The notes beneath the pieces are model-generated. The model ran no database searches. It had not been told where the DNA came from and worked only from the letters and a program-made list of their open reading frames with translations. The position numbers and the translations under genes are program-made. Positions 1-8,353 of a stretch of 64,000 nucleotides of DNA are shown here, piece by piece (positions within the stretch are counted from its first letter, which is position 1; each line of letters opens with the position of its first letter). The stretch comes from Priestia megaterium (GTDB taxonomy: Bacteria; Bacillota; Bacilli; Bacillales; Bacillaceae_H): NCBI RefSeq assembly GCF_023824195.1, contig NZ_CP085442.1, positions 658,001 to 722,000 on the forward strand. The letters run 5' to 3'.

Positions 1-711
1 ATGGTGAGCTACGCTCAAAAAATTGTAAACAAACTTCAATATAAAGGGATTATGAATATCCAATATGTTATTTATAACGATGAAGTCTACATGCTGGAAG
101 TTAATCCGCGTGCCAGCCGTACAGTGCCTGTAGTAAGCAAAGTGTGCAACACACCGCTTGTTTCGATATCAACTCAAATATTGCTTGGGAAATCATTGTC
201 GGAAATTAGTGAAAAGCTAGGTTTATTGCCAGATCCAGCTTACACAACCATTAAGTTTCCAGTATTTTCGACAAGTAAATTATCAGGAGTCGATCCTCTT
301 GTTGGACCAGAAATGAAGTCAACTGGTGAAGGAATTGCGATTTCTTCAACGATTGAAGAAGCAGCAAAAAAAGTATTCCATCAGTATGTGTTAAGTAAAA
401 AAGGTGCCGCGGAAGTGTATATCAACGGAGAAGCGCAAGGTCTTGAAGCACTTGTGCAAAGCGCGGGCTTAACTCTTGTTAAAGGTAAAGAAGTTAGTGA
501 ATGGGTGAAAACGAAAGAAGCTTTATTATACGTAAGCTTACAGCCTGAAGATAAAGAAAGCCGTATGTCAGCATTAAAACACGGTTTGATGGTCATGACG
601 GAGGCAGAAACGGCTTCGCTATTTTTCCAATCGTTCCAAGTCGATGAATATCAGGTTTCATCACTACAAGAATGGTTTCAAAAAACTAAAAAGGAAGTGA
701 CAGTATCATGA
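1..711 (+). CDS. carB: Carbamoyl-phosphate synthase large subunit, C-terminal part (5' end outside window)
   Basis: This is the last 236 residues of the large subunit that makes carbamoyl phosphate from bicarbonate, ATP and glutamine-derived ammonia. The ATP-grasp fragment [12 protein letters not shown] (about residues 32-43 of the visible part) is the conserved end of the second synthetase domain; the rest matches the C-terminal allosteric MGS-like region. The ATG at base 1 is an internal codon at the window edge, not the real start. The stop overlaps the argF start by four bases (ATGA), so the two are translationally coupled. With argF next door this is the arginine-specific CarB, not the pyrimidine PyrAB. 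Identity is firm; only the upstream part is unseen. Confidence 0.95.
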   Translation: MVSYAQKIVNKLQYKGIMNIQYVIYNDEVYMLEVNPRASRTVPVVSKVCNTPLVSISTQILLGKSLSEISEKLGLLPDPAYTTIKFPVFSTSKLSGVDPLVGPEMKSTGEGIAISSTIEEAAKKVFHQYVLSKKGAAEVYINGEAQGLEALVQSAGLTLVKGKEVSEWVKTKEALLYVSLQPEDKESRMSALKHGLMVMTEAETASLFFQSFQVDEYQVSSLQEWFQKTKKEVTVS

Positions 712-1658
712 GTACGGTATCGGTAAATACCAATTTAAAAGGAAAAGATTTGCTTACGCTTAAAGATTTATCATCAGACGATATTATGTCACTTTTGGAG
801 AGCGCCATCGAGCTGAAAGAAAAGCATAAAAATGGTGAAATCGTAACATCGTTAAAAGGAAAAACGCTGGGGCTCATTTTTGAAAAATCTTCAACAAGAA
901 CAAGAGTCTCATTTGAAGCAGGAATGATGCAGCTTGGAGGAAACGCCCTCTTTTTAAGCAGCCAAGATTTACAGATTGGACGCGGAGAAACGATTGCTGA
1001 TACAGCACGCGTACTATCTGAATTCATCGATGCTATAATGATTCGTACGTTTGAACATAGCAAGATCGAAGAGCTTGCAGATTACGCATCCATTCCCGTT
1101 ATTAATGGTTTGACAGATGATTATCATCCTTGTCAGGCTCTAGCTGATTTATTAACGATTTACGAGCACAAGAAATCATTTGAAGGGCTAAAAGTAGCTT
1201 ATGTTGGAGACGGAAATAATGTAGCGCATTCGTTAATGATTGCATGTGCAAAAATGGGGATAGATATTTCAATTGGATGCCCTGATGGTTATGAGCCAAA
1301 AGACTTTGTAACAGCTTATGTTAATGAAATAGCTGCTACAACAGGTGCGAAGATTACGATTACAAAAGATCCTGTAGAGGCTGTAAAAAATGCTGATGCT
1401 ATTTATGCAGACGTATGGACAAGTATGGGACAGGAAGAAGAAGCACAGCAGCGCTTGAAAATATTTGCTCCTTATCAAGTAAATGAAGAACTAGTTGCTT
1501 ATGCTAAGTCAGACTATTTATTTCTGCACTGTTTGCCTGCGCATCGTGAAGAAGAAGTAACAGCAAGCATTATTGACGGACCAAATTCTGTTGTCTTTCA
1601 GCAGGCTGGAAATCGTATGCATGTACAAAAAGCTTTGCTGCAAGCCATTTTAGCTTAA
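708..1658 (+). CDS. argF: Ornithine carbamoyltransferase
   Basis: Transfers the carbamoyl group from carbamoyl phosphate to ornithine to give citrulline, the step after CarAB in arginine synthesis; cytoplasmic trimer in this family. The carbamoyl-phosphate motif STRTR follows FEKS near residue 60, and the ornithine-side motif HCLPAHR lies near residue 270. At 316 residues it has the usual length. The ATG overlaps the carB stop, and an AAGGAAG ribosome site lies inside carB. It is the last gene of the arginine operon, followed at once by a strong hairpin terminator. No arginine-repressor box could be looked for because the operon start lies outside the window. Confidence 0.97.
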   Translation: MSTVSVNTNLKGKDLLTLKDLSSDDIMSLLESAIELKEKHKNGEIVTSLKGKTLGLIFEKSSTRTRVSFEAGMMQLGGNALFLSSQDLQIGRGETIADTARVLSEFIDAIMIRTFEHSKIEELADYASIPVINGLTDDYHPCQALADLLTIYEHKKSFEGLKVAYVGDGNNVAHSLMIACAKMGIDISIGCPDGYEPKDFVTAYVNEIAATTGAKITITKDPVEAVKNADAIYADVWTSMGQEEEAQQRLKIFAPYQVNEELVAYAKSDYLFLHCLPAHREEEVTASIIDGPNSVVFQQAGNRMHVQKALLQAILA

Positions 1659-1660
1659 GA

Positions 1661-1699
1661 GAAAAACCCTTTCTGAGAATATCAGAAGGGGTTTTTTGT
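1661..1699 (+). terminator. Rho-independent terminator of the arg operon
   Basis: A stem pairing AAAAACCC-type and GGGGTTTTTT arms with a short loop and a T tract starts a few bases after the argF stop. Confidence 0.9.
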
Positions 1700-1758
1700 T
1701 TAAAGGGAATTAATTGAGGGAACACCCATTGTATACTAAACAGAACGAAAGGTGATTT

Positions 1759-2406
1759 ATGATGAAAGTATTAGTTGTTGGAGCAAACGGAACAACGGGA
1801 AAACAAGTGGTAGAAAAAGTTGCAAACAGCAAACAGCACGAAGCTTATGCGATGATTCGCGACGAAAAGCAAGCAGACGCGTTAAAGAAGCTAGGTGCCA
1901 ACGTTGTGCTTGCTGACTTGGAGCAAGATGTTTCAGATGCTTTAAGAGGTATGGACGCTGTCATATTTGCAGCAGGTTCTGGAGGACATACCGGAGACGA
2001 AAAGACAATCGCTGTAGATCAAAATGGTGCTAAAAATATCATTGATGAAGCAAAAAACCAAGGTGTAAAGCGTTTTGTTATGTTAAGTTCAATGGGAACA
2101 GACGCACCTGAACAAGGACCAGAAGGCTTACAGCTTTACCTCCGTGCTAAAGCGATAGCGGATGAATACCTAAAGCAGTCTAATCTACAGTATACAATTG
2201 TACGACCAGGAACTTTATCGAATGATCAAGCTACTGGGAAAATTGATATCAATAATGATATTCAAGATAAATCTCAGACAATTCCCCGAGCAGATGTAGC
2301 AACCGTGCTTGTAGAATGTCTAAACGAAGAAGCTACGATAGGAAAAATGTTTGAAATGTTAGCTGGAGAAACTGAAATCGAACAAGCTATTAAATTTACT
2401 CATTAA
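1759..2406 (+). CDS. Atypical SDR-family NAD(P)-binding protein (YhfK-like)
   Basis: A 215-residue Rossmann protein with the N-terminal dinucleotide motif GANGTTG (residues 8-14, GxxGxxG type). FAAGSGG follows the fourth strand and VMLSSMGTD the fifth. This is the NAD(P)-binding, NmrA/SDR_a5-like group to which B. subtilis YhfK belongs. It lacks a clear YxxxK pair in the usual context (YLRAKAIAD is the equivalent stretch, with Y and K spaced correctly), so reductase activity is possible but its substrate is unknown. The ATG at 1759 follows an AAAGGTG ribosome site; the next codon is also ATG. It is monocistronic between two terminators. Confidence 0.85.
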   Translation: MMKVLVVGANGTTGKQVVEKVANSKQHEAYAMIRDEKQADALKKLGANVVLADLEQDVSDALRGMDAVIFAAGSGGHTGDEKTIAVDQNGAKNIIDEAKNQGVKRFVMLSSMGTDAPEQGPEGLQLYLRAKAIADEYLKQSNLQYTIVRPGTLSNDQATGKIDINNDIQDKSQTIPRADVATVLVECLNEEATIGKMFEMLAGETEIEQAIKFTH

Positions 2407-2409
2407 TAT

Positions 2410-2440
2410 AAAAGGGCGGATCTAAAGGTCTGCTCTTTTT
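2410..2440 (+). terminator. Terminator after the SDR gene
   Basis: A stem of AAAGGGCGGATC against GGTCTGCTCTTT, with G-U pairs and a four-base loop, is followed by T residues. Confidence 0.75.
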
Positions 2441-2535
2441 CTCTGCCTAATATGAAAACATCTCCATTATGAAACAGAAATCTTAAGGGAATAGTATAGG
2501 AGAACATTTCATTTCAGGAATGAGGAGGCAGGACA

Positions 2536-2715
2536 ATGGGACAAAATCGTCATTTCACACCGGGTCAAAAAGCTCCTAATAACGGAGTGTATATTGAAAT
2601 TGGTGAAACAGGAAGCAACGTAAATAATCCTCAAAAGGTTAAATTAAAAGCAGGAGAGCGTTTTCCAGAGACGGCCAACGATGATCGCCACTGGACGTAC
2701 ATGCGCAAGCCTTAA
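2536..2715 (+). CDS. yjzC: YjzC family small protein
   Basis: A 59-codon gene starting at an ATG preceded by a strong TGAGGAGG ribosome site. The product begins MGQNRHFTPGQKAPNNG and ends HWTYMRKP; it is hydrophilic with no membrane segment or signal. This matches the short YjzC family, which in B. subtilis follows argF, so both sequence and position agree. The function is not known to me. A hairpin terminator follows. In B. subtilis yjzC is next to yjzD; here about 8 kb of other genes separates them. Confidence 0.9.
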   Translation: MGQNRHFTPGQKAPNNGVYIEIGETGSNVNNPQKVKLKAGERFPETANDDRHWTYMRKP

Positions 2716-2731
2716 ATAGTAAAAAATAAAG

Positions 2732-2764
2732 AAGCCATTCTAAATTGAATGGCTTTACTTGTTT
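2732..2764 (+). terminator. Terminator after yjzC
   Basis: A nine-base stem AAGCCATTC/GAATGGCTT with a short loop and a weak T-rich tail. Confidence 0.7.
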
Positions 2765-2808
2765 TCCTATTGCTGGGTATAATGAAATAAAGGTCAATAA
2801 AGGTCAAA
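2755..2808 (+). promoter_or_regulatory. clpB promoter with CtsR operator
   Basis: A consensus TATAAT lies at 2778-2783, with a weak -35 (TTACTT, 2755-2760) 17 bases upstream. Directly after it, 2791-2808 reads AGGTCAATAAAGGTCAAA, two GGTCAA heptads in direct repeat with a three-base spacer, which is the known operator form of the class III heat-shock repressor CtsR. The operator would cover the transcription start, so repression by CtsR at low temperature is a strong inference. Confidence 0.88.
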
Positions 2809-2829
2809 TGTATCGAAGGAGGATGTTCA

Positions 2830-5433
2830 ATGGATATAAATAAAATGACCCAAAAATTGCAAGAAGGCGTGATGGAAGCGCAGTCCGAAGCTATTAAACG
2901 AAATCAGCAGGAAGTGGATATTGCTCATTTGCTTTATACGCTCATTCATCAGCAAGATGGTATTGCTCCTCGCATATTAGATCATTTACATATAGATCAT
3001 CAATCTTTTCAGCAGCAGGTAAATCAATTGCTTGCGAAAAAACCAGCCGTTACAGGAAGTGGTGCTGAAGCAGGGAAGGTTTATATTACGAATAAACTTC
3101 AGCAGCTGTTTGTTAAAGCTCAAGAAGAAGCATCTCGTCTGCAAGATGATTATGTTTCAGTTGAGCACATCTTTTTAGCATTAGCACAGGAACCGTCTTC
3201 TAGTGAATATGGCAAGTTATTTTCAAGTCACGGTATCACAAAAAAGGCTCTGCAAGATGTGCTTACCAGCCTTCGAGGAAATCAGCGGATTACAAGTCAA
3301 AATCCGGAAGTCACATATGAAGCGTTAGCTAAATATGGAAGAGACTTAGTAGCAGAAGTACGAGCAGGGAACATTGATCCAGTCATTGGACGAGACGGAG
3401 AAATTCGCCGCGTTATCCGCATTTTATCGCGAAAAACAAAAAACAATCCAGTTTTGATCGGAGAACCTGGCGTTGGTAAAACAGCGATTGTTGAAGGTCT
3501 AGCACAGCGGATTGTTCGTCGAGATGTGCCTGAAGGATTAAAAGATAAAACCATCTTTTCATTAGATATGGGAGCTTTAGTAGCAGGAGCGAAGTTCAGG
3601 GGAGAATTTGAAGAGCGTTTAAAAGCTGTTCTTCAAGAAGTTAAGAAAAGCAACGGTCAAATTCTTTTATTCATTGACGAGCTTCATACAATCGTTGGAG
3701 CAGGCCGTACGGACGGAGCGATGGATGCAGGGAATATTTTAAAACCAATGCTTGCTAGAGGAGAACTTCACTGTATAGGAGCTACAACTCTTGATGAGTA
3801 CCGTCAGTATATTGAAAAAGATCCAGCGCTTGAAAGACGTTTTCAACAGGTGCTGGTTGAAGAACCTTCAGTAGAAGATACAATCTCTATTTTACGTGGT
3901 TTAAAAGAACGATTTGAAATTCATCACGGTGTAAACATTCATGACCGAGCGATTGTTTCAGCAGCGGTTATGTCTGATCGTTATATCTCAGATCGCTTTT
4001 TACCTGATAAAGCAATTGATTTGATTGATGAAGCATGCGCAACCATTCGAACAGAAATTGATTCGATGCCATCAGAATTAGATGAAGTAACACGACGTGT
4101 CATGCAGCTTGAAATTGAAGAAGCGGCATTAAGTAAAGAAACAGATCAAGCAAGCATCACAAGGTTAGAGGCAATTCGAAAAGAAGTCTCTGATTTAAAA
4201 GAACGTGCAGATACAATGAAGCTGCAGTGGGAAAAAGAAAAGCAGTCGATTCAAACGGTGCAAGATGTCCGGGAGCAGCTTGAAAAAGCGAAGCGAGACC
4301 TAGAAGAAGCTGAAGGGAAATATGATTTAAATAAAGCAGCTGAACTTCGCCATGGACGCATTCCAGCTCTTGAAAAAGAACTAAAACAGCTGGAAGAAAC
4401 AGCTGCTGAAAAAGCACAAGAAAACCGTTTGTTAAGAGAAGAAGTAACAGAAGAAGAAATTGCTGAAATTGTAGGAAGATGGACGGGAATTCCGGTATCA
4501 AAACTAGTTGAAGGGGAAAGAGAAAAGCTGTTGAAGCTTGAGTCAATTTTACAGCAGCGTGTGATTGGACAAGACGAAGCCGTATCCTTAGTGACGGATG
4601 CTGTGATTCGCGCACGGGCAGGCATTAAAGACCCGAACCGTCCGATTGGATCATTTATTTTCCTAGGACCTACCGGAGTAGGAAAAACGGAGCTAGCCAA
4701 AACGTTGGCACATTCTTTATTTGACAGTGAAGAACAAATGGTTCGTATTGATATGTCTGAGTACATGGAAAAGCATGCGGTCTCTAGGCTTATAGGAGCG
4801 CCTCCTGGCTATGTAGGATATGAAGAAGGCGGCCAGCTAACAGAAGCGGTGAGACGCAAGCCTTATTCAGTCGTTTTGTTGGATGAAATTGAAAAAGCCC
4901 ATCCCGAAGTATTTAATGTGCTCCTTCAAATACTAGATGATGGAAGAGCAACAGATTCAAAAGGAAAAGTCATTGATTTTAAAAATACAGTCATTATTAT
5001 GACGTCGAATATCGGTTCTCAATTTTTATTAGACGGTTTAACAAGTGAAGGCGAGATTACTGAAAAAGCCAGAGAGCAAGTGATGGCTCAATTAAGACAG
5101 CATTTTCGCCCAGAATTCTTAAATCGAGTAGACGACACGATTTTATTCAAACCGCTAACTGTTCATGAAGCAAAAGGGATTATTGATAAGCTATTGCTTC
5201 AGCTTGAAAAGCGTTTATCCGATCGTCATATTTCGTTAACGTTAACAGAAGAAGCAAAAAATTATATTGCAGCCTCCGGGTTTGATCCGGTATACGGAGC
5301 TCGCCCTTTAAAAAGGTTTATTCAAAAATATATTGAAACAAAAATTGCCAGAGAATTAATTGCAGGGCAAATTGAAGATTATAGTCAAGTGACAGTTGAT
5401 GTAAAAGATGATGAGTTTGTTGTCAGCGTATAA
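2830..5433 (+). CDS. clpB: ATP-dependent disaggregase ClpB
   Basis: A hexameric AAA+ chaperone that rescues aggregated proteins together with DnaK. The 867-residue protein has the N-terminal Clp repeat domain (about 1-150). The first ATPase domain has Walker A GEPGVGKT near residue 211 and Walker B FIDELH. A long coiled-coil middle domain (about 410-525) separates ClpB from ClpA and ClpC and marks a disaggregase. The second ATPase domain has GPTGVGKT near residue 613 and [10 protein letters not shown]. It has no ClpP-binding IGF/LGF loop that I can see. The start follows a GAAGGAGG ribosome site. B. subtilis 168 lacks clpB; other Bacillaceae have it. It is monocistronic and preceded by a CtsR box. 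Confidence 0.96.
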   Translation: MDINKMTQKLQEGVMEAQSEAIKRNQQEVDIAHLLYTLIHQQDGIAPRILDHLHIDHQSFQQQVNQLLAKKPAVTGSGAEAGKVYITNKLQQLFVKAQEEASRLQDDYVSVEHIFLALAQEPSSSEYGKLFSSHGITKKALQDVLTSLRGNQRITSQNPEVTYEALAKYGRDLVAEVRAGNIDPVIGRDGEIRRVIRILSRKTKNNPVLIGEPGVGKTAIVEGLAQRIVRRDVPEGLKDKTIFSLDMGALVAGAKFRGEFEERLKAVLQEVKKSNGQILLFIDELHTIVGAGRTDGAMDAGNILKPMLARGELHCIGATTLDEYRQYIEKDPALERRFQQVLVEEPSVEDTISILRGLKERFEIHHGVNIHDRAIVSAAVMSDRYISDRFLPDKAIDLIDEACATIRTEIDSMPSELDEVTRRVMQLEIEEAALSKETDQASITRLEAIRKEVSDLKERADTMKLQWEKEKQSIQTVQDVREQLEKAKRDLEEAEGKYDLNKAAELRHGRIPALEKELKQLEETAAEKAQENRLLREEVTEEEIAEIVGRWTGIPVSKLVEGEREKLLKLESILQQRVIGQDEAVSLVTDAVIRARAGIKDPNRPIGSFIFLGPTGVGKTELAKTLAHSLFDSEEQMVRIDMSEYMEKHAVSRLIGAPPGYVGYEEGGQLTEAVRRKPYSVVLLDEIEKAHPEVFNVLLQILDDGRATDSKGKVIDFKNTVIIMTSNIGSQFLLDGLTSEGEITEKAREQVMAQLRQHFRPEFLNRVDDTILFKPLTVHEAKGIIDKLLLQLEKRLSDRHISLTLTEEAKNYIAASGFDPVYGARPLKRFIQKYIETKIARELIAGQIEDYSQVTVDVKDDEFVVSV

Positions 5434-5440
5434 GTTTTCT

Positions 5441-5478
5441 AAAAAGGCCATTCATGATAAATTGAATGGTCTTTTTTT
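5441..5478 (+). terminator. Terminator after clpB
   Basis: A stem of AGGCCATTCA against TGAATGGTCT is followed by seven T residues. Confidence 0.85.
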
Positions 5479-5620
5479 GCTATTAAAAGCAGCTCTCTTT
5501 TTAAAATAAATAAAAAGAAATGAAAGAAAATACGTGAGAGCTAAGCGTAAAAACTTATACAGTTTTAGGTTGTAGAATATATCTAATTCATTTATGATAA
5601 TACAAAATGGGCAAAGGAGC

Positions 5621-5884
5621 ATGAATGAGCACATGAAGGACCGTATAGAGCTTATATATGACGAAGCATACGATTTTATAGATCAGGCATTAACTAAAAT
5701 AAGAGCGCTGGATAAAAATGATCTTCAAGCTGAAAATGAAGAAGTGCAGGAAAAGGCAGAACGGACAGAGTTTGCACTTCAAGCTGCACGAGATATTTTA
5801 GAAAATATGATTATCCCGGGTAAAAAATTGACTTTTATTTACGAAAAAGGTTCTGTGGTAGTAGAAATTCCCGATAAAAAATAA
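5621..5884 (+). CDS. Unknown small acidic protein
   Basis: I do not recognise this protein. It is about 87 residues, strongly charged and mostly predicted helical (DRIELIYDEAYDFIDQAL, then an acidic run ENEEVQEKAERTEFA). It ends in a short beta-like stretch (KLTFIYEKGSVVVEIPDKK). It has no cysteine, signal or membrane segment. The start is uncertain: AAGGAG at 5614-5619 is one base from the ATG at 5621 and 13 bases from a second in-frame ATG at 5633; an ATG at 5594 has no ribosome site. It stands alone between terminators, so the context says nothing about its role. Confidence 0.65.
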   Translation: MNEHMKDRIELIYDEAYDFIDQALTKIRALDKNDLQAENEEVQEKAERTEFALQAARDILENMIIPGKKLTFIYEKGSVVVEIPDKK

Positions 5885-5918
5885 AAACGACTTCCTTTTA
5901 TGGAAGTCGTTTTTATTT
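5881..5918. terminator. Bidirectional terminator between the small gene and the AraC regulator gene
   Basis: A stem of AAACGACTTCC against GGAAGTCGTTT is flanked by A and T runs, so it can serve both converging genes. Confidence 0.85.
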
Positions 5919-6806
5919 TGGCAATGCAAAGTGCTCATCAATGGATGCATCACTTTTTCGATACTGCCCGGGTGTCATATTGGTTGTTTTGCGAAATACT
6001 TTTGTTAAATAATTGGCATTTGCATAGCCGACGTTTTCAGCAATTTCTTCGATTGAATACTTGGTTTGATGCAATAGCTCGGCCGCTTTTTGAATGCGAA
6101 GCTTCGTTAAATATTGAATCGGAGTAATCCCAGTTGTTTGTTTGAATAACCGGCTAAAATGATAGCGTGATAAATGAGCTGCATCTGCCATTTCATCCGG
6201 ACCGATTTCTTCATGATAATGATTACGGGCAAATAAAATAGAGCTAATGATACTTTCAGGCCAATCTTCTGTAAAACTGTCCATGCTTTTAATATATTGA
6301 TACAGCTCCATTACAAAGCGGTAAGATAAGCTTGAGGCATGAAATGGATCTGCTATATGTTTTTCACTTGCCCGCTTATATATTTGAGCAAGCAGCTGAA
6401 CAGGTGCTGATTCAGGATGAAACCTAATTACAGGGGAGTGGGTTGACTGAATATAATCCCAGCATTTTTGTACTTCATCTCCGTATAATGTAAGAAAAAT
6501 AAACTCCCAGTTTTCACTTTCCTTTGGTAAGTAATAGCGATAATTTCCAGGTATATTGACGATGAATGCTTTACCAGCATCCACTTTATATTCTTGTCCA
6601 TCTATTTCAATCATCCCGTACCCAGAAACCGTGTATTGAAAAATATATTTCCCTACGTCTTTTCGCTGATTTCCGCTCCAGTTATAAAGGGGAGAGAAAA
6701 CTTCATCCCACCCAACCGACCATAGCTGCGCAACTTCGTTTGTGCGGGATTCTAAAAACCTGTATGCGTACGTTGAATATTCTTGAGCTTGGAAATGTGA
6801 GAGCAA
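5913..6806 (-). CDS. AraC-family transcriptional regulator, probably of the gal genes
   Basis: A 297-residue regulator with an N-terminal cupin-like sugar-sensing domain (about 50-110, with IEIDGQEYKVDAGKAFIVNIP). The C-terminal pair of helix-turn-helix units (about 195-290) includes MADAAHLSRYHFSRLFKQ and the family signature region IAENVGYANANYLTKVFRK followed by PGQYRK. The start is a TTG at 6806 preceded by AAGGTGA. It is divergent from galK-galT across a 338-base region, the usual arrangement for an AraC activator and its target. Control of galactose use is therefore inferred from position only. The intergenic cre site suggests catabolite repression. Confidence 0.85.
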   Translation of the reverse strand: MLSHFQAQEYSTYAYRFLESRTNEVAQLWSVGWDEVFSPLYNWSGNQRKDVGKYIFQYTVSGYGMIEIDGQEYKVDAGKAFIVNIPGNYRYYLPKESENWEFIFLTLYGDEVQKCWDYIQSTHSPVIRFHPESAPVQLLAQIYKRASEKHIADPFHASSLSYRFVMELYQYIKSMDSFTEDWPESIISSILFARNHYHEEIGPDEMADAAHLSRYHFSRLFKQTTGITPIQYLTKLRIQKAAELLHQTKYSIEEIAENVGYANANYLTKVFRKTTNMTPGQYRKSDASIDEHFALPK

Positions 6807-6854
6807 ATTTTCACCTTCTTTTTGAAATAAAGTAGTACTTAATTCTTACTTTAA

Positions 6855-6869
6855 CGTAATCGCTTTCAT
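6855..6869 (-). promoter_or_regulatory. Catabolite-responsive element (CcpA site)
   Basis: Read on the minus strand, the 15 bases ATGAAAGCGATTACG match the cre consensus WTGNAANCGNWNNCW at 14 of 15 positions, with only the last base off. It lies about 50 bases upstream of the regulator gene's start and about 200 bases upstream of the galK promoter. Control of the regulator gene is therefore the simpler reading. Confidence 0.75.
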
Positions 6870-7066
6870 TTTTCTATAATTTTTTGAAAATATCGTGATT
6901 ATTTTTAGGGAATGTCTCTAGATCTATTATTTTCTTATAATTTGCAAGTCACGGCTCACATGAAGATAACACCCTTTTGGCGCAAGAGTAGTTCATCGTC
7001 AATTCAAAAGAATCATTTTTAAAGTGATAAGCAAAAAAGTACCGATTATTGATAGTAATTTTACCA

Positions 7067-7095
7067 TTGAGGCAAGGGAAATTGGACTTTACAAT
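7067..7095 (+). promoter_or_regulatory. galK sigma-A promoter
   Basis: TTGAGG (7067-7072) and TACAAT (7090-7095) are separated by 17 bases, placing the transcription start about 40 bases before the galK ATG. Confidence 0.75.
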
Positions 7096-7144
7096 GTACA
7101 TATGAATCCGTTTCCAAAAAACTACTTAAAATAGGTGATAATAA

Positions 7145-8323
7145 ATGCTGGAAAAATTAATCGAAGAGTTCAAACAAATATTTCATTCGTCAGAAGCTAT
7201 TCGCTGCTTTTTTGCGCCAGGACGTGTCAATTTAATTGGAGAACATACTGATTATAACGGAGGGCATGTTTTTCCTTGTTCATTGAGTATAGGAACGTAT
7301 GCGGTAGTACAAAAACGTCATGATCGAAAAATACGTATGTACTCTAAAAACTTCTCTGAAGCAGGCGTTATTGAATCTTCTTTAGAGCAATTAACGTACA
7401 AAACCGAGGATGATTGGGCTAATTATCCAAAAGGAGTAATGGACACCTTTAAAAAGCACGGATATGATCTTCCTTTTGGTTTTGATATCTTGTTTTTTGG
7501 CAACATTCCTAACGGAGCAGGGCTTTCATCGTCGGCATCAATTGAGTTAGTCACATGCGTACTTTTAAATAAAATTCTTGAATTGAATATTGATATGATG
7601 GACCTTGTAAAAATGGCGCAGCAAGCTGAAAATGAATTTATCGGCGTAAGCTGCGGGATTATGGATCAGTTTGCAATTGGAATGGGAAAGGAAAATCAAG
7701 CCGTATTGTTAAACTGTCAAACTCTTGAATACCAGTATAGCCCGCTGCAATTAACAGATGCTGTGCTCGTTATTTCTAATACAAATAAGCGAAGAGGGCT
7801 GGCAGACTCAAAATATAATGAACGCCGAATGGAGTGTGAAAGAGCGCTGTCAGATTTGCAAACTTCACTTTCCATTAATTCGCTTGGTGATTTAACCAAA
7901 GAGCAATTTGAAAAGCACAAATCTTTGATACAAAACGAAGTAGATTGTAAGCGCGCTAAACATGCGGTATATGAAAATGAACGCACAAAAGAAGCGGTTG
8001 CTAAATTGCAAAACGGTGATTTAAAAGGGTTTGGTCAATTGATGAATGAATCGCACTGCTCACTGCGAGATGACTATGAAGTAAGTGGGAAAGAACTAGA
8101 TGCTCTTGTAGAAGCAGCTTGGCTGCAAGAAGGTGTGATTGGATCACGCATGACGGGTGCAGGCTTTGGCGGCTGTACAATTAGCATCGTACAAAAAGCG
8201 CAGGTTGATAGGTTTGTTGAAAAAGTAAGGAATACCTATTATGAGAAAACGAGTTTAGAAGCTGAATTTTATGTGGTTACGGTTGGAGAAGGAGCGCGTG
8301 AACTCACATTAGAAGCAGTATAA
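7145..8323 (+). CDS. galK: Galactokinase
   Basis: Phosphorylates alpha-D-galactose at C1 with ATP, the first committed step of the Leloir pathway. The 392-residue GHMP kinase shows the galactokinase signature GRVNLIGEHTDYNGG (about residues 25-39). The ATP-binding motif GAGLSSSASIE lies near residue 125, and the third motif SRMTGAGFGGCT near residue 340. The ATG at 7145 follows an AGGTGAT ribosome site. galT follows 30 bases later with its own AAAGGA site, so the two form an operon. No galE or galM lies nearby; the epimerase must be elsewhere in the genome. Confidence 0.96.
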   Translation: MLEKLIEEFKQIFHSSEAIRCFFAPGRVNLIGEHTDYNGGHVFPCSLSIGTYAVVQKRHDRKIRMYSKNFSEAGVIESSLEQLTYKTEDDWANYPKGVMDTFKKHGYDLPFGFDILFFGNIPNGAGLSSSASIELVTCVLLNKILELNIDMMDLVKMAQQAENEFIGVSCGIMDQFAIGMGKENQAVLLNCQTLEYQYSPLQLTDAVLVISNTNKRRGLADSKYNERRMECERALSDLQTSLSINSLGDLTKEQFEKHKSLIQNEVDCKRAKHAVYENERTKEAVAKLQNGDLKGFGQLMNESHCSLRDDYEVSGKELDALVEAAWLQEGVIGSRMTGAGFGGCTISIVQKAQVDRFVEKVRNTYYEKTSLEAEFYVVTVGEGARELTLEAV

Positions 8324-8353
8324 GAGAAAACAGATAGAGAAAGGAACGAGTGT

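Larger units (their letters stand above)
6807..7144. promoter_or_regulatory. araC-galK divergent regulatory region
   Basis: This 338-base gap holds no gene. It contains the cre-like site at 6855-6869 and the galK promoter at 7067-7095. A second TATAAT stands at 6936-6941 with only a poor -35. The remainder is AT-rich; I could not single out direct repeats that would mark the AraC-protein binding sites. Confidence 0.6.

Noticed and set aside
4157..4766. Long minus-strand frames (152 and 171 codons) inside clpB
   Set aside because: They mirror the coiled-coil and second ATPase regions of clpB, have no ribosome sites, and their composition is that of an antisense shadow.
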